Source: Basidiobolus meristosporus CBS 931.73
Lineage: Eukaryota; Basidiobolomycota; Basidiobolomycetes; Basidiobolales; Basidiobolaceae
Direction of reading: 5' to 3'
DNA length: 64,000 nucleotides
Assembly: GCA_002104905.1 (NCBI GenBank)
Contig: MCFE01000449.1
Span: forward strand, 1 to 64,000
The notes beneath the pieces were generated by a model, which worked only from the letters and a program-made list of their open reading frames with translations, had not been told where the DNA came from and did no database searches. The stretch's first letter is position 1; each line of letters begins with the position of its first letter. This document shows, piece after piece, positions 44,475 to 57,032 of the stretch. The translations under genes and the position numbers were made by a program.

Positions 44475-45440
44475 AGTAATACTCATAAAATGGAGGATAT
44501 TAATGGAGTTACTTTTAAGTGCAAGGTTGGGCATAATGCTAGTGGTAGGTATGGGACTTGCATAGGTCAGTGCAATTGGTGTACTGAATAGACGCAAGGC
44601 AGGAGAGTAGGGCTAGGCAAGGCAGGACCAGGAAGGACTTAGATGAGGATCAACAAGGCAAGGCAGTTTATTCAAGACCTGTGTTTATCAGACTGAGGAA
44701 TACATAAGGGGGGATAGGACTATATATACTTTTTGGCAATATGGATGCCAAGATATTGGCTAATACTGATGGGGTTCTGGGGTGAGGCACAGTAAGTGTG
44801 CTGCAATAGAATATACTAAAGAACAGACTGGAATATCAGATGGAGATATGTCAGGGGTCAGCTAATCATGCGACTAGGTCATATGGCATGTAGTTACCAT
44901 TTATGGCATGGGACTACATAAACTCAAATGGGAAGCTTCCATAGAATGTTCCATAGTGTAACATTGACTTGGAGCTTTCAAGAGGTTGCTAGAATGTAGT
45001 AGAACTTTCTAAAAGGAACTGGGATTTCTTCACTGACTTGATTTGGCTAGATAATTGGAGACCAGGGATGTCATGTGATCATAACAATTGGCTACTCAGT
45101 TACAACTGAAGTTTCAATAGAAATAAATCAATTGGTATACCTTCAAAGTAGGAGTATTGGCTAAGTCAGGAAGTAAGGATTGCAAAAAACAAACAATAGC
45201 CAATCAAAGTACACAAAGTTAGGAGGTGATTGAGTGTCTGGGACCAAAAAGTGAGAGAACTGGTAGCTAACCACTCAAAAGTCATTTTTGTATTGTTTTA
45301 ATGAAACATCTCAACTAAGTTTTTTTGCAAAATCTGGGATGGAATTATTTACTCTCTTTGCATGGCGTCTTAATGGGATCAATATATCTTAGTTATAGGA
45401 TTTACACTTGTGATAGCCTTTTGGCAAGATCATCACAAAT
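44475..45440 (+). mobile_element. Plavaka-like transposon fragment, copy 3
   Basis: The left part (44475-44579) and right part (45087-45440) align with 6640-7107 of copy 1, in the same orientation. They are separated by solo LTR C. The left side is cut by the minus-strand copia LTR; the right end joins copia sequence, as in copy 1. Confidence 0.75.
44580..45086. repeat. Solo LTR C (507 bp) with 5-bp target duplication
   Basis: It starts TGTACTGAATAG and ends GATCATAACA. It is flanked by ATTGG at 44575-44579 and 45087-45091. The empty site is visible by comparison with copy 1 of the transposon near 6753. Confidence 0.85.
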
Positions 45441-45691
45441 ATCTTCACAGGGCAAGATAGTCAAGGACACATAAAATTATGTAGAAATCCCACTTTTCTT
45501 GCTAGAACTAAGCTCAAAGATATTGGACATTGTTGCATATGTGAGGCTATAGAGAAAAACTTAGTTAAGTTAGTTTACTGTCCTATGGATGAAATGATTG
45601 CAGATATGTTTCCAAACATCTAGCAAGAGAAAATTTGAATATCTTAGTACACAATCAGGACCACTCTGTGGAAACATTTAGTTTAGTGGAG

Positions 45692-45996
45692 CATTGTAAA
45701 AGCTTGTAACTCCACCAAAATATTGATCTAAAACTGGTTCCTTGTTGGGATATACTTGGAATATTTTCACCTAGATATCAGGTACCCAGAACATGAGTAA
45801 TAAATATGTTGTGCAAACAGCCCCAGAATTTGCACATATGTTTTTGGGACCTTCCTGAATATATTTCATGCTTTTGCTATGCCAAGACCATGTAAAAGCT
45901 CAATACTACTTTTATATTCAATAAATAGTCAAGTGAAAACCACATAATCTACTTGTTCTCCCAATCACTTCCAATATTTCTAAGACTTTCACAACA
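45692..45996 (+). repeat. Copia LTR shared by two element fragments
   Basis: It starts CATTGTAAAAG (a mutated TGTTGTAAAAG) and ends TTTCACAACA. It aligns with the LTR at 48067-48415 with small deletions. Confidence 0.85.
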
Positions 45997-46007
45997 GGTT
46001 ATGAGCC
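45997..46007 (+). promoter_or_regulatory. Copia primer-binding site
   Basis: GGTTATGAGCC directly follows the LTR end; the remaining positions (ACA in place of CTG) have diverged. Confidence 0.65.
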
Positions 46008-46410
46008 ACAAGCTGTTACTCTGTACAATTTCTGCTACTGCTATCACTGGAATTTTTCCCTCTGCTAAAAAGTTGGTTAGTTCTAACTACCAAGTGAGGA
46101 GGGTGAAGATCAAGATGAAGATGCTGCTACAAGAATGAGGCCTTTAGGGTATTGTCATGGGAGAAAAATGCCCTCCTAACAACTTAGGAGATGAATCCTC
46201 AGGGTACCAGAAGGAAGAACAGAGTGCCTTTAATTATGTTTGCCTCAATGTCAAAGACAAATTGCATATTTGATGCTCAAGAGCATAAATGGCAAAGAGT
46301 GCGTGGAAGGTATTAGAGAACACCTACCAGTCATGTTCAGCTGCCAAGAAAATGTATCTTAGACAAAAATTCCTTACAACAAAGATACTGCCAGAAAAGG
46401 AAAAGGAAAT

Positions 46411-46565
46411 ACCACATAATCTACTTGTTCTCCCAATCACTTTCAATATTTTCTAGACTCTAACAATGCTTGAGACCCTCCTAAGCATACTTTTCATGCT
46501 TTTGTTTACCATGACCATGCAAAGTATAAATACAGCTTTGATACTGATAGTTAATGCATTGCTAA
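46411..46565 (+). repeat. Rearranged copia LTR pieces
   Basis: A U5-like piece (ACCACATAATCTACTTG to CTCTAACA) comes before a U3-like piece (CATGACCATGCAAAGTATAAA), the reverse of their order in an intact LTR. Confidence 0.6.
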
Positions 46566-48066
46566 TTAAGAAGATACATACCAAATATGGTCAGATATGG
46601 ACAAAGCTCCACAGGTTCCCAATCAGAACAGATTAGTCTGGTAAGATATCACCCAGGACAAGATATTGCCAGCTTAAGGTAGTAAACATCAAATAATTAC
46701 AAGGTACATCTTCTTGTGTTATATGCTAAATATCCAAATCTGGAACAATCAATGAAAGTATTGTAGGCAACATTGAAGCAGCAAGTCATATGGAAGGAGT
46801 ATCAATTTTGAATCAATGCAAAAACACAGAAACTGATATATCCATGGAATAGGAGAAATCCATTGTCACTGCTGTACACAGAAAGAATAGATCTTGAATT
46901 ACTGAGATACCTGATTATATCTCATTTGTGCTCCACTATTGGGCTATCTGGTATCTTTCTGTAACAGAAAGCTCACTTTGCAATTATACACTAGTGTTGA
47001 TCTTAATAGTGCTTAATTGCAGCCTCACATTTGCCACTTCCTTCAGATCCATGGTGCTGTACCTATTCTCTCACTAGGGATCCAACTAGTACATTTATCA
47101 AATATAAGATACCCACCCTGGAGCCATTGCAGCATGATCTTGAATGTTAGAAGGCAATCCTTTCAGCATATAGTAACTGAATTGCATAAAAGGGATTACA
47201 AGTACTCAGCCATCTTAGGAATGACTATTAGCCTGACCTCTGTCACTATTTCTTGTTCTGTTTGCCATTTCTAAATACATAGCAATGTACATCCAAAGCA
47301 TCCTTCTTAATTAGGGAATAGTCTGAAGTTGTATGTTTATAGTGGCCAAATGATCTTGCCAATCCAAATGTCTTTGTAGAAAATACCAACCTGGATATTT
47401 CTCATATATGCTTAGATAGGTACTCAGAGCATATTGAAATCAGAGACCTCTGTATTAGGAAGAAATTAGCCTGCGTGATAAAATTGCAGCATAGAGTGGT
47501 TGTGTAAAACAGCTGAAAAAGGGCACACCTCCATGTTCTTTATGTGAAAGCCCTGACTAAAGCTATAAAGAGCAAGGAGAACCTAAACAGACAAAACCAG
47601 ACTGCTCCACCATGCTTGAGCTCAGAGATCTTCAATAATGAAGCTATTTGCTTGAAATTTAGGTCAAATATGACTATCTTTGTTAAAGATTGTGGTCAGT
47701 GCTACTAATTATTTAACAAACATCCCAAAATGATAAAACTTGGAATATGGCAGATCTGTAGTAGACCCAATGCAAAGAGTTTAATATGGGTAAACCTAAT
47801 CAATTTCAGCTCACACATTACTGATTTAGCCAAAACTTTCCCTATATATCAACAGTTGCAAGTCCAATGTAAACAGTGTATCAAGTTATCTAGATATTGG
47901 AGAGGCCATAGCATTAGTTACATCATTCACTTAGATTATCATGCAATCCAACTAACGCAATCAACAAAACTTTGAATACTAGCATCCCAATAAGAAATAA
48001 CTGAAATAGCATCATCAAATGTCATGTCAAGAGTTAACTCATTTGAATAAGTGGTGTTGACGCTTT
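46566..48066. other. Unassigned AT-rich sequence
   Basis: I recognise neither a gene nor a known element in this 1.5 kb. All frames are full of stops. It is CpG-poor like the surrounding elements and is probably ancient transposon debris. Confidence 0.4.
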
Positions 48067-48415
48067 TGCTGTAAAGATTCATAATTCCACCTAAATATTC
48101 ACCTAACTTAGTCACTTAGATCATTACTGCCAAATCATAGAAGATACTGGCCAAGATTCTTCTTGGGATTTACTCAGAATATTTTCACTAAAATATCAGG
48201 TACTCAGAACATGAAAATTCTCCAAGTTGTCCAAGCAGCTCCAAATTTGGCACACACTTTCTTAGGGACTTCCTGAACCTATTTTGCAAGGTTTTTATGC
48301 CAAGACCATTTAAAAGTACAAATACTACTTTGACATTTAATTAATAATTATGTGAAAACCACATAATCTACTTGTTCTCCCAATCACTTCCAATATCTCC
48401 AAGAATTGTACTACA
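48067..48415 (+). repeat. Copia 5' LTR (349 bp)
   Basis: It starts TGCTGTAAAG (consensus TGTTGTAAAAG) and ends TTGTACTACA. It contains the conserved AAAACCACATAATCTACTTG segment near its 3' end. Confidence 0.88.
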
Positions 48416-48429
48416 GGTTATGAGCCCTG
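48416..48429 (+). promoter_or_regulatory. Copia primer-binding site, perfect iMet anticodon-arm complement
   Basis: GGTTATGAGCCCTG is an exact 14-nt complement of CAGGGCTCATAACC, the conserved anticodon arm (anticodon CAT) of fungal initiator tRNA-Met. It lies directly next to the LTR. Confidence 0.8.
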
Positions 48430-51410
48430 AGCTATTGGTCTCTGTAATGTCTATTAATGCTGTTACTTGAACTTTCTCCTGAGCTGAAAAGCTGGATGAA
48501 TTTAACTACCAAGTGTGGAAGGTGAAGTTGAAGATGAAGATTTTGCTACAAGAATGAGGCCTTTAGGATATTGTCATGGGAGAAAAATCCCCTCCTACAA
48601 ATGTGGGAGAGGAAGTCTTAAAGTACCAGAAGAAAGAGCAAGGTGCCTTTGATTGCATTTGCCTTAATGTCAAAGTAAAATTGCTAATTCAATGCTCACA
48701 AGCTAAAATGGTAAAGAATGTCTGGAAGGCATTAGAGGACACCTATTAGTCACATTCAGTTGCCAAGAAAATGTATCTTAGACAAGAATTCTTTACTACA
48801 AAGATGCTGCCTGGAGAAGAAATGAAAAATCTAATTCACAGAATTGCCCTGTTGGTGGGTGAGATGGAGTCAGTAGGCATACCAACTACTCATCAGTATG
48901 TGATAGTAACTATCCTGAGTAGCTTGGTAGACATGTTTCAGGGCCTTCTATCAGCCCTAGAGTCCAGAATTGCAGATTTAACCCTATATTACATATTTGT
49001 AAGTCTCCTAGACAAAGAATCAAGAAAATCAGGTGCCATTAAGAAGGAACAGAAAATGCTTTAATAAACAATGATAACCAGCAAAGGAGCAACCAATGAC
49101 CTATCAAAGGCAATAGCAGCCTGCTTTGCAACAACTGCAAAAGGATAGGACAAACTTCAGACTGGTGCTTCAAAAAGAGAGGTAATGAGCAGAAAAAGCC
49201 TGAATATGGAAATGCTGCAAAAGCTGAAGATAGACAATTCATATCTGCACTGATTATGACCACAAACAAGGATTCTCAGATGTGGTATACTGACTCTGGA
49301 GCACCTCAGCCCTTTGCACACCAAAAAGAACTATTTACCCAATTTCAATAGATTGCTATTAAAAAGGTTTTCATGGGTGATGGTAGAACACTTGATGCAG
49401 TGGGAGAAGGAACTATCCAAGTGAACCTTAGAAGCAGTGAAAAAAGCAATACACTGATCTTCAAAGAGGTAATCTGTGTACCAGAAATAACCAAGAACCT
49501 ACAATCTGTAAGCAAGGCCACAGCAGAAGGCCTCAGCTTCAGTTTTGACAATTCTGTATGCAGAATTGCTGATCAAAATGATGCTCATATTGCTTTGGCT
49601 ATTGGAGATCAGAGTTTGCATAGGTTGACTTACATTCCATCATATCTGGAAGCCAGTATATGTAACCTAAATGAAGAGACCACAATGCTCTGGTACAGCA
49701 GATTTGGACACATCAATCCAGATTATTTGTGCAAATGATCAAAGGTCAGGTATTTTCCCAAGTAAAAATTGATCCCCCAGCTGATTTGGAGCACTGTGAG
49801 GCCTGCATATATGGGAAACAAGCCAAACCACTGCTCAGGGGCTCTGGGCTAATCAAAACTAAGAAAAAATTACATCCAATTCACTCATATTTGTGTGGAC
49901 CTATACCAAACTTAATTCATAGGTGGGATGAAGTATTCAGTCACTTTTGTTGATGATTATACAGATACACATGGGTCTACTTCATGGAAAGAAAAGAAGA
50001 AGCTCTGTTTAAGTTCAGGGAGTTTGAAGCCATTGTAGAGAGAGAAACTGGCAAAAAACTCAATAAAATATGCTCTGTTAATGGTGGAGAAGATATATTG
50101 CAACTGTTCATTCATGTCTATAAGATTCATGGGATGAAGCAAGAGACTATTGTACAATACCCCCCATAGCAATATGGAGTAGAAGAACATGCAAACAGAT
50201 CAACAATTGCCAAGGTAGATCTATGATCCATAGTAAATAACTATCATACAATTTTTGGGGAGTCTGAGATGACACAGCTGTATAACTTAAAAGTAGGAGC
50301 TATAACAGAATACATTGTGGTTCTGCTCCATTTGAAGTATAGTATGGATACAGACCATGTACCAAACATCTAGGGATATTTGTGTGCACAGTTTATGGCA
50401 AGAAAGTGCCCAGAAATCAGCCAAAACTTGAGCCAAAAAATGTAAAATATATATATCTGGGCTACTGCAATGCAAGTAAGGCATATAGACTCTATAACAC
50501 CATAGTAAAGAAGCTGATCAAGCTCAGGGATGTGCTGTTTGTTGGAAATTCAAAATATTCACAAAAAATGACATCAGCTAATGACATAAATATGATCTCA
50601 AGTCTACCAATTGCCAGGATTGAATCAGAGCAAAACAATGAAAGTTTTACACTCCCAAGGACTATAGAGTGGTGGTTCAGCCTGAAGCAGTGCCCAGGAA
50701 TATCCCAGAAGTGATCATTCTGGTAGCAAATGCCAAGAGATCCAACTGGACAAGAAATAGCCCAAATTACTATATCAATAAGGGTCAAACTTAGCCTATG
50801 CCTATTCAGCCCACATTGATGAGCCCCAGGCTGAAAAAGGGGCCCTAAATAGCCCTCAGACCAAGTTTTGGAGATCTGCAAAGACTGAGGAATGTCAGTC
50901 CCTAATGGAAATCAAACTTGGGACTGGGTCAAATTACCAATCAACCAAAAATCAATTGGATGCAGATGGGCCTTTAAGGCACAATGAAGGACTGATAATA
51001 CAATTGAAAGATACAAAGCAAGACTTGTAACCACAGGATACTCTCAGACAACAGGACTTGTCTACACTTAGATCTTTGCATCAATAGCCAAGTTTAATTC
51101 TATTATATTACTATTGGCAATTGAAGCCAAATATCAGTTTTTTATACATCATAATCTACTGTGGATCTGATCAAATAGCAGCAGTAAAGTAGATTTTTGG
51201 ATACCTTAAAGGAGCTGCTGACATCCACTTAAGATACATCTATAAGGACCCAGAACAGGATCATGTGGGATACTCTGATGCTGATTGGGGATGAAACTTG
51301 AAAGACAGAAGATCAACCAGAGGATACACATTTATTTACTGTACAGGAGCAATTTCACATAATTCAAGAAAGCAACCAACTGTAGCACTTTTTTTTGTAG
51401 AGTATATAAT

Positions 51411-51895
51411 CTAATCTAAAGATGACATCTACTGGCAAACAGAACAATACAATATCTTCCCTGTAAAGGAGAGGTTTGATTGGAAGATCTACTGACTTTG
51501 AAAATCAAGATACAGATCTACTTTGAGGAAAAAAAGCCTTTGAGTAAAGTAACTGGAAAGGAAGTTGGGTCCAGAGGAACAGCAGAAGAAGTGGACAATT
51601 TCAAGAGAAGGACAGAAAGGCCTTTGTAGCAAATGTATCAATGTACAAGATTCCTTCATTGGACAAACAAGCTAATTACTTATATAAGGGTATCATAAAC
51701 AATCCAACAATTTTTTTAAAAGCTTTACTTTTAACCAAAAAATATGTTGAGCAAAAAAAATTTCCAAAAAAGTTTACTAATTAATAGTTAGTACATGGTA
51801 ATTTGTTACATAGGGACAGCATAACCAATCATATACCTTTTTCTCTTTTGACCAAAAAATATATTTGACAAAAAATATTTCTAAAAATATTTACA
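51411..51895. other. AT-rich spacer with a short repeated segment
   Basis: A segment of about 100 bp (GCATAA.CAATC then ACCAAAAAATAT and AAATTTCC) occurs near 51660-51780, again at 51790-51900 and again at 52425-52510, so copies flank the first foldback element. No gene. Confidence 0.5.
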
Positions 51896-52412
51896 AAATT
51901 GTTCTATTGGATAGTGCCACATTGAGCCATGAGTGCTAAATGATGCCTTAGTGTGCCAGGGAGATGTAGCAGACTTATACTTGGCTACAAAGTGTGAAAC
52001 ATAGATTTTCATCTTCATGAACAACAGCCCCTGTGTTTCACCCATAGTGCAGGAATCTGGTACTCAATACCCATGGCACTCTGAATCTAGCTCCTGTGGC
52101 TTGTAACATGTCACATAAATGCATAGCACTATCAGGCACCATATTAAGATAGTAGCCCTAAAGTAAAATCTGTACAAAGCACTTATAGTGCCAGATAGTG
52201 CTATGCATTTTTGTGACATGTTACTAGTCACAGGAGCTAGATTCAGAGAGCCATAGGTACTGAATACCAGATTCCTGCACAATGGGTGAAACACAGGGGT
52301 TGTTGTTCATGAAGATGAAGACCTATGTTACACACTGGGTGGCCAAGTTTAGGTCCTCTTGGCCTCCCTGGCACACTACAGCTTCATCTGGCACTATCCA
52401 ATGGAACAAGTC
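51896..52412. repeat. Foldback element 1, long imperfect palindrome
   Basis: The left arm (about 51896-52140) is the reverse complement of the right arm (about 52185-52412), starting from TTGTTCTATTGGATAGTGCC and ending GGCACTATCCAATGGAACAA. The loop is about 45 bp. The arms show scattered mismatches but align throughout. No coding sequence. It is probably a non-autonomous MITE-like or foldback transposon. Confidence 0.85.
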
Positions 52413-53017
52413 TAATAACTAGTGCATGCCAGTTTGTTATAAAAGGGCAGCATAAACAATTCAACATCCCCTTTCTCTCAACCAAAAAGAATATTTGACA
52501 AAAGAATTTCCAATTATGAATTGTTAGATTTGGAAAATACAATATCAGCTATACCATTTAATTTTTTAAAAAGTTTTCATTAAACCAAATAAGATTTGTT
52601 CATTTGATATCAAGATTTTGAGAAAGAATCTTGTCAAATCCTTGTTAAATTGATTTTTAATCTGTATCACATATATATTATTAACAAAATATCTTCTTTG
52701 ATATGGCAGTATACATATCATTTAAGAATTGCAATTGCATAAAAATGTCAGGGGGTATTGCAGAAGAAATATATTTACAAATGAGTTGCACAAGCTTAAC
52801 ATATGGATGTATATATACAAATTTGGTGATCATATATGTAAATATGTAACTGGATATCTTTGCAGGGGTGGAACTCTGTATAATACCAATCATACTGTTA
52901 ATTATTTACTTATCTGTACAGGAGATTTTTGAATGTGTCTTATATCACAATAAAATAATATTCAAATCAAGGGTTAAAGGTTAAAATAAATAAGATAAAT
53001 GTTGGAACTAGTTTAAT

Positions 53018-53755
53018 AGACTTGTCCCATTCAATAGAGCCACATTTAGCCATGAGCGCCAAATGATGCCATAGTGTGCCAAGGAGGCCAAGTGAGCCTA
53101 TATTTGGCCACAGAGTGTGAAACATAGCACTGCATCTGCATGCAAAGCAGCCCCTAAGTTTCACTCATTGTGCTGGAGAAAATCTATTTTTTGACCTTTT
53201 TGTTTGAATTAATGTTTTGCAGGATGTGTAGGACAAAACAATTAAAGACATGCATCTGGTACTGAATACCCATGGCACTCTGAATCTAGCTCTTGTAGCT
53301 TGTATCATGTCACAAAAATGTATGGCACTATCTTTGTCCACTGGTACTATCAGGCACTATATATAAATATTAGCCCTAAAGTAAGACCTATATAAAGCAC
53401 TACAGTGCCAGATAGTACCAGTGGACAAAGATAGTGCCATGCATTTTTGTGACATGATACAAGCCACAAGAGCTAGACTCCAAGTGCCATGGGTATGGAG
53501 TATCAGAGGCATGTCTTCAGTCCTTCTGTGCTCTCACACATTCTGAACAATGTTGATCCAAAATCAAAGGTCAAAAAATGGATTTTCTCCAGTACAATGG
53601 GTGAAACACAGGGGCTGCTTTACGTACAGATGCAGAGCTATGATTCACACTCTGTGGCCAAATATAGGCTCACTTGGCCTCCCTGGGACACTTTGGCATC
53701 TTTTGGCTCTCATGGCTCAACATGGCACTATTCAATGGAACAAGCCTAATATCTA
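53018..53755. repeat. Foldback element 2, long imperfect palindrome
   Basis: It belongs to the same family as element 1, with longer arms of about 330-350 bp. It runs from AGACTTGTCCCATTCAATAG to CTATTCAATGGAACAAGCCT, with a loop of about 45 bp near 53355-53400. The arms share an extra segment (ATTTTTTGACCTTT...GACATGC) missing from element 1. Confidence 0.85.
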
Positions 53756-55429
53756 TAATGCTACTTGGCTTCAAATAATTTTAAAAATTTGTTATAGTAT
53801 AATACTTTAAGAGTTTTTAAAGAAATCTTGCCAACCCATAAAGTTTTAAATTAATTTTGTATTTGAAATCAAAAAATTTTAGATGATATTCATGTTGACT
53901 AAAAGGTTGTATTAACCAGTACACACATTGATTGTTAAAAATGTAAATAACACTTTTATTATAGCTTGCTGAATATATTTTCAAAAGATACACCACTATC
54001 CTAATTTATACAAGTCCAATGGATGACAAAATTGTCATATTCATATTGTTGCTTAGACTCTCTTGTGTCCCAATAACTATTAAAGCTTCACTGGTTTAAA
54101 TATTTGACATGTGTATGTTGCTTTAATGTTTTTTATGGTTCTAAAATATAGATTGTCATATTTTGTCTGTTATCATATACATTACAACAATCCTGTAAGC
54201 CTTGTAAGAAGTTTTTGGACTACTTGTTATTCTTTAACAAAAGATGCTGGCATTTGAATAATCAAAATCTTTGGTAATAATCAAAGAATGATTGTCATTG
54301 CTGAGCCTTACACGTAAAATTTTGGGATTTGTAATAAAAGCATCAGTCCAATTCAAAGGATCCATTTGTATGGCTGAGTATGTGATATATCTAACAAAGG
54401 AGGTATTTTGGCCTAAGCTGAACAAGCCTGGTGGAGATGACATTATGAAAAGATTCTTGATGGATATTAATAAGGTTGTATTGAGGGTGTTGTTTAACAT
54501 AGTCCTATCTGTTGGTGAAGGATTGGTTGAATAATATACAGGTTTTGGATCTTAGACAGAAAAATATCTTTGCCAGTAAAACAGCAAAATTGAGAAAGAA
54601 TAAAATATAATATAAGATGCCTACTCTGAGTATTCCTCACCAGCAGTGCTGGGAGTGTCCTCTGGTCTGGGATTGAGTGTTCAAGTAGCAGTGGGTAGCA
54701 GTCATGACACTAATCAACAAGTTGGCATATTGATAAAAGGGATGTGTGGTAATGGAAAGTATTCCATTACTACAATATCCCAAAACCAATATGGCACTCA
54801 TTTCTTTATTTTACTTGTTGCTACTGTAACAGACAGGTGAAAGATCAAGAATTTACAACTTTGAAGGACAAATGCTCCAGACACTGACAGGTAATCCACC
54901 CAACAATCTTATGTTGTACAGAACATGCAGTAGCTAACACATATTTCAAGTTACACTTCATTTGAAGCAATACTCAAGGAGTTATGACCAAAAAAGTCCA
55001 ATTATTTTATATACTGTGCCTCTATTGTCAGGATTACTATGGTGACCTTGATCATGTGTAACTTTCAAGCCAGCCAGTCAAGTCACATGCGATTGTCACA
55101 GGTCTGTGCCTATGTCCAATCTGTGCCACTGCAAAATTTTGGCTTTGTATCACATGTATTGCTTGCGCAATTCCCCAAAAACTTCAATCCTTCAGAATTG
55201 TCATATACATGACTTCCCTAGCTGAAAACAAAGAGAGCCTCTCTTTCCAGAATCTCCACACTACATTTACAAGTTTAAAGGCTATAAGACTTCCCCTGCA
55301 TCACCTGCACTGTTAATTATTCTGACTTTGATTGGTACTGCATCAGTAAAGAGACTGCAAAGCTCACAAGAATTCAATCTAAGTTCTACAAGAAACTACC
55401 ACTTTTCTGCTGGAAAAGTCCCCTCTAAG

Positions 55430-55565
55430 AAGCTCCTTTACTCCAAAGACACCCCTTCAGTCCTAAGATCCCTTTAAAGACCCCTTTAAGAAACCCCTTT
55501 ACTCTAAAATAGCCCCATTAGGTCTAAAGACCCCTTGAGAGACTTCTACAATACACCCTTTGGGT
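55430..55565 (+). repeat. Imperfect tandem repeat rich in CCCTTTA
   Basis: Several diverged copies of a CCCTTTAAAGACCC-like unit of about 15-30 bp. They are followed by a stretch ending AAAGGGGAGCTC that resembles a polypurine tract. Confidence 0.55.
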
Positions 55566-56589
55566 TAAAGGGGAGCTCATAGTTTCCATATTAGGAAATA
55601 TTTTTTCAGAAGGGAGTGTGATTTCCAAATGAGGAAAAGTTGCTATAAGAGTAAATAAGCCCAATAGTCAACAGAAGGTCAGAACACTGTTGTATAAGTG
55701 AGAACCTCTGCCTATAGTATACTTTGAGCCTAAGATTGAAGATATTTGTGAAAGTTATATCTTCTATTGGTATATCAAACTCCCAATAAACTATTTCGGT
55801 ATTAGCATACCAGAAGTTGTTATATATTATTGATTAGCCACTACATTGTAGAACAATCTGTAAACTAATCATAATACAATACAACAGATGATGATTTATT
55901 GTTGAGTTATTGCCTCCCTTATATACATTTCTCATTTGCTAAGTGATTACTGATTAAGGTGCTCCAGAAGGTCCTGGAGATCAATAGAAGTCTCAACAAC
56001 ATCAGAATGAGCTAAGAATGCTCCAAGTAGATGCTGGAAGGTCTGTAGAGGCAGAGTACAACCAGCCAATCTGGGATTAGTACTCTGATACCTGCGTAAT
56101 ATAGTGATTACATATATAGAATGGAGATGGTAGGGATGGTGACATGGCTTGATCAGGTGCAACATGTTCTGCTGGGGGTACTTGCCTAATATATAAATAC
56201 TTACATCAAGTAATCTTACATAAAGTGAGGGATAACTAATGCAATAAGTAAGCAGGTATTGTAGCTTGCTGTCTTATAGGATACTATTGAACAGATAATA
56301 CAAATGGGATAAAACAAAAATAAGGGTATCAAAGAAATAGGGAAGCAGAAAATATGGGAATGAGCACATCTCAGTGGGTTTCACAATGACCCAACTACAG
56401 CATTGTAAGGGATAGTAAGGAATCTAGCAAGGCAATCTGGTGCAATCTAGACACAGTTGCTTGCAATCTGTATTCTTTCTCTTAAGGCTCACCTTCTGAT
56501 TCCTCAAGGTATTCACTTACCCACTTGTGATAGTTTAGAACTAAAAGCTCTACTAATATATCTCATAGTGCATTGGTCACATGAGCCAA

Positions 56590-56835
56590 AACTCATCAAA
56601 ATCTCATTGGTTCCCAAAGTTGTGGCCCAAACAGACACATCCAGCCTGTACTGTGCATATTGCATACACAATTGCACTTAGGCAGCTTCCTTGTCAAATC
56701 CCCTACTCTCAGCTCATTTTTGACCTCAATGCTTGTCCTGTTATATATCTTCTTACATATATCTGCTGGCATCCTGATGTAAAACTCATGCCACAACTTT
56801 GTACTCAGATTCTTCCATCTCTGTCAACTCTCTAA
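56590..56835 (-). pseudogene. Possible Tc1/mariner transposase C-terminal remnant
   Basis: The minus strand reads LPNNLAELDNLES, stop, then KLWHEFYIRMPADICKKIYN. This resembles the end of Tc1-like transposases (nLxeLwxxxxeeWxxIpxexcxklvxSm). Only this terminal piece is visible and the upstream catalytic region is absent, so the call is weak. Confidence 0.3.
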
Positions 56836-57032
56836 GTTATCCAGTTCTGCTAGATTATTGGGTAGTACCCAGATAGCTATATGAAAGTTAATCATGGGCA
56901 CTTGAGCCATACTGAAATTTTTTGGCAAGAACTTGGGCAGATTTGACATCAACTTTTCTGGACCAGACCATGCTTGTGAGCTGGGGGATGAATTTTGCCT
57001 GGGTTGTACTCAAGACAGGTTGAGACTTAGTA

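Larger units (their letters stand above)
45441..46400 (+). mobile_element. Copia end-LTR-start junction (pol end, LTR, gag)
   Basis: The end of pol (45441-45691, with SQGHIKLCRNPTF and the DEMIADMF-like end) runs into an LTR (45692-45996). A primer-binding site and gag (about 46050-46400, LVSSNYQVRRVKIKMKMLLQE) follow. Having pol on one side and gag on the other means that two elements share an LTR, as after LTR-LTR recombination or tandem insertion. Confidence 0.8.
48067..51410 (+). mobile_element. Copia element with 5' LTR, most complete copy but 3'-truncated
   Basis: In order: LTR (48067-48415), primer-binding site, gag (about 48480-49064), a protease region with TDSGAPQ (near 49280), pre-integrase (49373-49800), integrase pieces (49840-50230) and the integrase C terminus to about 50720. 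Reverse transcriptase follows (50930-51150), deleted before its YVDD catalytic motif. RNase H ends the copy (51165-51400, VGYSDADWG and RSTRGYTF). There is no 3' LTR. Multiple frameshifts and stops are present. Confidence 0.85.
53756..57032. other. Unassigned AT-rich sequence
   Basis: No recognisable gene, apart from a weak transposase-like stretch noted separately. An imperfect local repeat of CCCTTTAAAGACC-like units lies at 55430-55565. The open frame at 54292-54534 has no motif. Confidence 0.4.

Noticed and set aside
52064-53164. Short open frames inside the foldback elements
   Set aside because: They arise on both strands of a palindrome and mirror each other; there is no coding evidence.
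55540-55810. Possible further solo LTR beginning TGTGATTTCC after a purine tract
   Set aside because: No matching TG...CA end with a target duplication could be found.
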